From an uncultured Clostridia bacterium (GTDB lineage: Bacteria > Bacillota > Clostridia > UBA1381), in NCBI GenBank assembly GCA_905235885.1, contig CAJONM010000079.1:1-8869 (forward strand): 8,869 bases of DNA, read 5' to 3'. The translations under genes and the position numbers were made by a program. Positions 7,560 to 8,869 of this stretch are shown piece after piece. Positions within the stretch are counted from its first letter, which is position 1. Every line of letters starts with the position of its first letter. Below the pieces are notes generated by a model. That model had not been told where the DNA came from. It was given only the letters and a program-made list of their open reading frames with translations, and did no database searches.

Positions 7560-7588
7560 ATTATAGTGTTTTTTTGTCGAATAGTCAA
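7560..7588 (-). promoter_or_regulatory. Sigma-A promoter of the giant activase gene
   Basis: Read on the minus strand, TTGACT (7588-7583) is followed after exactly 17 bases by TATAAT (7565-7560), a near-perfect vegetative promoter. Transcription should begin near 7553, giving a leader of about 83 bases before ATG 7470. The leader shows no recognisable riboswitch. Confidence 0.8.
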
Positions 7589-7602
7589 GTGTTTTTGTCG
7601 AA
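7566..7602 (-). repeat. Two-copy direct repeat bracketing the -35 box, candidate operator
   Basis: Two near-identical copies, GTGTTTTTTTGTCGAA (7566-7581) and GTGTTTTTGTCGAA (7589-7602) on the plus strand, differ only by two T residues. On the minus strand they read TTCGACA followed by an A-run and CAC. One copy ends directly at the -35 box; the other fills nearly all of the spacer between -35 and -10, so a bound protein would cover the promoter. The repeat is directly seen; a regulatory role is inference, and I do not recognise the motif as a known operator. Confidence 0.5.
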
Positions 7603-7660
7603 AAATCTTATATATAAAGCCAAGATCGGGGCGTTTGGGCGCGATGAAAAGACGGGCGTA

Positions 7661-7689
7661 TTGACAAAACTGTCCGATTATGATATACT
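7661..7689 (+). promoter_or_regulatory. Sigma-A promoter of the YnbB/methionine gamma-lyase family gene
   Basis: TTGACA (7661-7666) is a perfect -35 box. After a 17-base spacer comes TATACT (7684-7689), preceded by TG one base upstream (7681-7682), an extended -10. Transcription should start near 7696, giving a short leader of about 28 bases with an AGGA site (7711-7714) before ATG 7724. Confidence 0.88.
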
Positions 7690-7723
7690 TGCTGCAATAA
7701 TAGCAGAGCAAGGATAGAAAAAT

Positions 7724-8869
7724 ATGACGATAGAGGAATTTACAGCATCGGAGTTCGGAGTGTCACGGCGCGCGGTGGAGCTGGTAAAGGATGCCGAGCT
7801 TGCGGCAAGGGAAGTATTTGAGAGAATTGATGTTACAGCTGAATATAATCAATTCAAGGTGATGAAGGCGTTTGCGGACAATCGCGTTTCGGAGCGGCAT
7901 TTTGTCCCGACAACGGGCTACGGCTACGACGATGACGGACGCGATACGCTCGATGAGGTGTTCGCACAAATATTCGGCGCGGAGGACGCGCTCGTCCGCC
8001 ACAATTGGGTGAACGGCTCGCATACGCTGTCTACGATGCTGTACGCGATCCTTCGTCCGGGCGATACGCTGCTTGCGATAACGGGCAAGCCATATGATAC
8101 GCTTGAGGAAGTGATCGGGATCTCCGGCACTGACGGAAACGGATCGCTGAAGGATTTTGGGGTAGCGTATGAGCAGATAGATCTGGTCGGCGGCGAGCCG
8201 GATTATGTGGCTATACGCGCCGCGCTGACCGATAAAAAAATACGCGCCGTTTTTATACAGCGTTCCAAAGGCTATGGTGACCGCCCGACATACAGCGCGG
8301 AAAAAATAGGAGAAATAGTCGGCTATGTAAAGGACATATCACCTCAAACGCTGTGCCTTGTGGATAACTGCTACGGCGAATTTGCCGACACAAAGGAACC
8401 GACAGAGTTTGGAGCCGATCTTATAGCAGGCTCGCTTATAAAAAACCCCGGCGGAGGCCTTGCCCCGACGGGCGGATATATCGCCGGCAGACGCGATCTT
8501 GTTGAGCTTTGCGCGTACAGGCTGACCTGTGTGGGGATAGGCAGGGAATGCGGCGCGACGATGGGCTTTAACAGACTTGCGTATCAGGGACTGTTTATGG
8601 CGCCGCATATCGTGGCTCAGGCGATGAAAGCGGCGGTACTTTGCGCTGCAGTGTTTGAGAAGCTTGGATTTGAGGCATCGCCATCCGTATATGAGGATCG
8701 GCATGATATAATACAGTCCATAAAATTTAAGGATAAGGACAAAATGATCGCGTTCATACAGGGCATTCAGAAGGGTGCGCCCATAGACAGCTTTGTTATT
8801 CCGCAGCCCTGGGATATGCCTGGTTATCGCGATCAGGTGATAATGGCGGCAGGCGCGTTCGTTCAGGGA
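7724..8869 (+). CDS. PLP-dependent YnbB / methionine gamma-lyase family protein ('aluminium resistance protein'), 3' truncated by window
   Basis: This is a fold-type I pyridoxal-phosphate enzyme of the Met_gamma_lyase (YnbB/Alr) family, related to trans-sulfuration enzymes. Members are annotated as carbon-sulfur lyases splitting methionine into methanethiol, 2-oxobutyrate and ammonia, but the true substrate is poorly established. The frame starts at ATG 7724, 9 bases after AGGA, and is open to the window edge: 382 codons. The family is about 410-430 residues, so only the last 30-45 are missing. Hallmarks are TTGYGYDDDGRDTL (63-76), the NGSHTLSTML segment, TGKPYDTLEEVIG (120-132), VDNCYGEF (213-220) with Asp214 expected to contact the PLP ring nitrogen, AGSLIKNPGGGLAPTGGY with Lys240 as the Schiff-base lysine, GIGRECGAT, and PQPWDMPGY near the end. 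No signal peptide is present, so it is cytoplasmic. It is transcribed divergently from the giant activase gene. Family assignment is firm; 'methionine gamma-lyase' as actual activity is uncertain. Confidence 0.94.
   Translation, partial: MTIEEFTASEFGVSRRAVELVKDAELAAREVFERIDVTAEYNQFKVMKAFADNRVSERHFVPTTGYGYDDDGRDTLDEVFAQIFGAEDALVRHNWVNGSHTLSTMLYAILRPGDTLLAITGKPYDTLEEVIGISGTDGNGSLKDFGVAYEQIDLVGGEPDYVAIRAALTDKKIRAVFIQRSKGYGDRPTYSAEKIGEIVGYVKDISPQTLCLVDNCYGEFADTKEPTEFGADLIAGSLIKNPGGGLAPTGGYIAGRRDLVELCAYRLTCVGIGRECGATMGFNRLAYQGLFMAPHIVAQAMKAAVLCAAVFEKLGFEASPSVYEDRHDIIQSIKFKDKDKMIAFIQGIQKGAPIDSFVIPQPWDMPGYRDQVIMAAGAFVQG

Noticed and set aside
7608..7617. Palindrome TTATATATAA in the divergent region
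   Set aside because: Low-complexity AT stretch; symmetry is expected by chance.
1..8869. Search by eye for CRISPR arrays, tRNA or rRNA genes, insertion sequences and att sites
   Set aside because: Coding density is nearly complete and the only intergenic stretches (3106-3156 and 7471-7723) hold the terminator and promoters described; nothing of these kinds was seen.

Overview
The window looks like chromosomal DNA from a strictly anaerobic, Gram-positive bacterium of the class Clostridia. The signs are [NiFe]-hydrogenase maturation genes, a giant ATP-dependent iron-sulfur activase/dehydratase-like protein, a CotH-type kinase, a YnbB/methionine gamma-lyase family enzyme, purine-rich Shine-Dalgarno sites and consensus sigma-A promoters. 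The genus cannot be told from the sequence. ATA is the favoured Ile codon in genes at both ends, so the genes look native to one genome rather than recently imported.

Layout. (1) Positions 1-3105, plus strand: the 3' two thirds of hypD, then hypE, then a secreted CotH-like kinase that starts at a TTG codon 29 bases after hypE stops. The three genes are tightly packed and probably co-transcribed. (2) Positions 3123-3168: a perfect 21-bp inverted repeat with a 4-base loop and A/T tracts on both sides, a bidirectional terminator between converging genes. It contains the stop codon of the next gene. (3) Positions 3157-7470, minus strand: one 1437-residue gene. It encodes two BcrA/BadF/BzdG (HgdC-type) ATPase domains, a Cys-rich linker and two consecutive HgdB/DUF2229-like modules. 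(4) Positions 7471-7723: a 253-base AT-rich divergent control region. It has one good sigma-A promoter for each direction and a 14-16 base direct repeat bracketing the -35 box of the minus-strand promoter. (5) Position 7724 to the window end, plus strand: a PLP-dependent enzyme of the YnbB/'aluminium resistance' methionine gamma-lyase family, lacking only its last few dozen residues.

How the genes work together. HypD and HypE act in one pathway: HypE makes the cyanide ligand and HypD (with HypC) carries the Fe(CN)2CO unit for [NiFe] hydrogenases. The CotH kinase shares their transcript direction but has no obvious link to hydrogenase. The giant protein is a separate single-gene unit with its own promoter and terminator. 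By family it should be an ATP-driven low-potential electron-transfer enzyme, with activator and reductase halves in one chain. Its substrate is unknown and no neighbouring gene reveals it. It is the most interesting item in the window.
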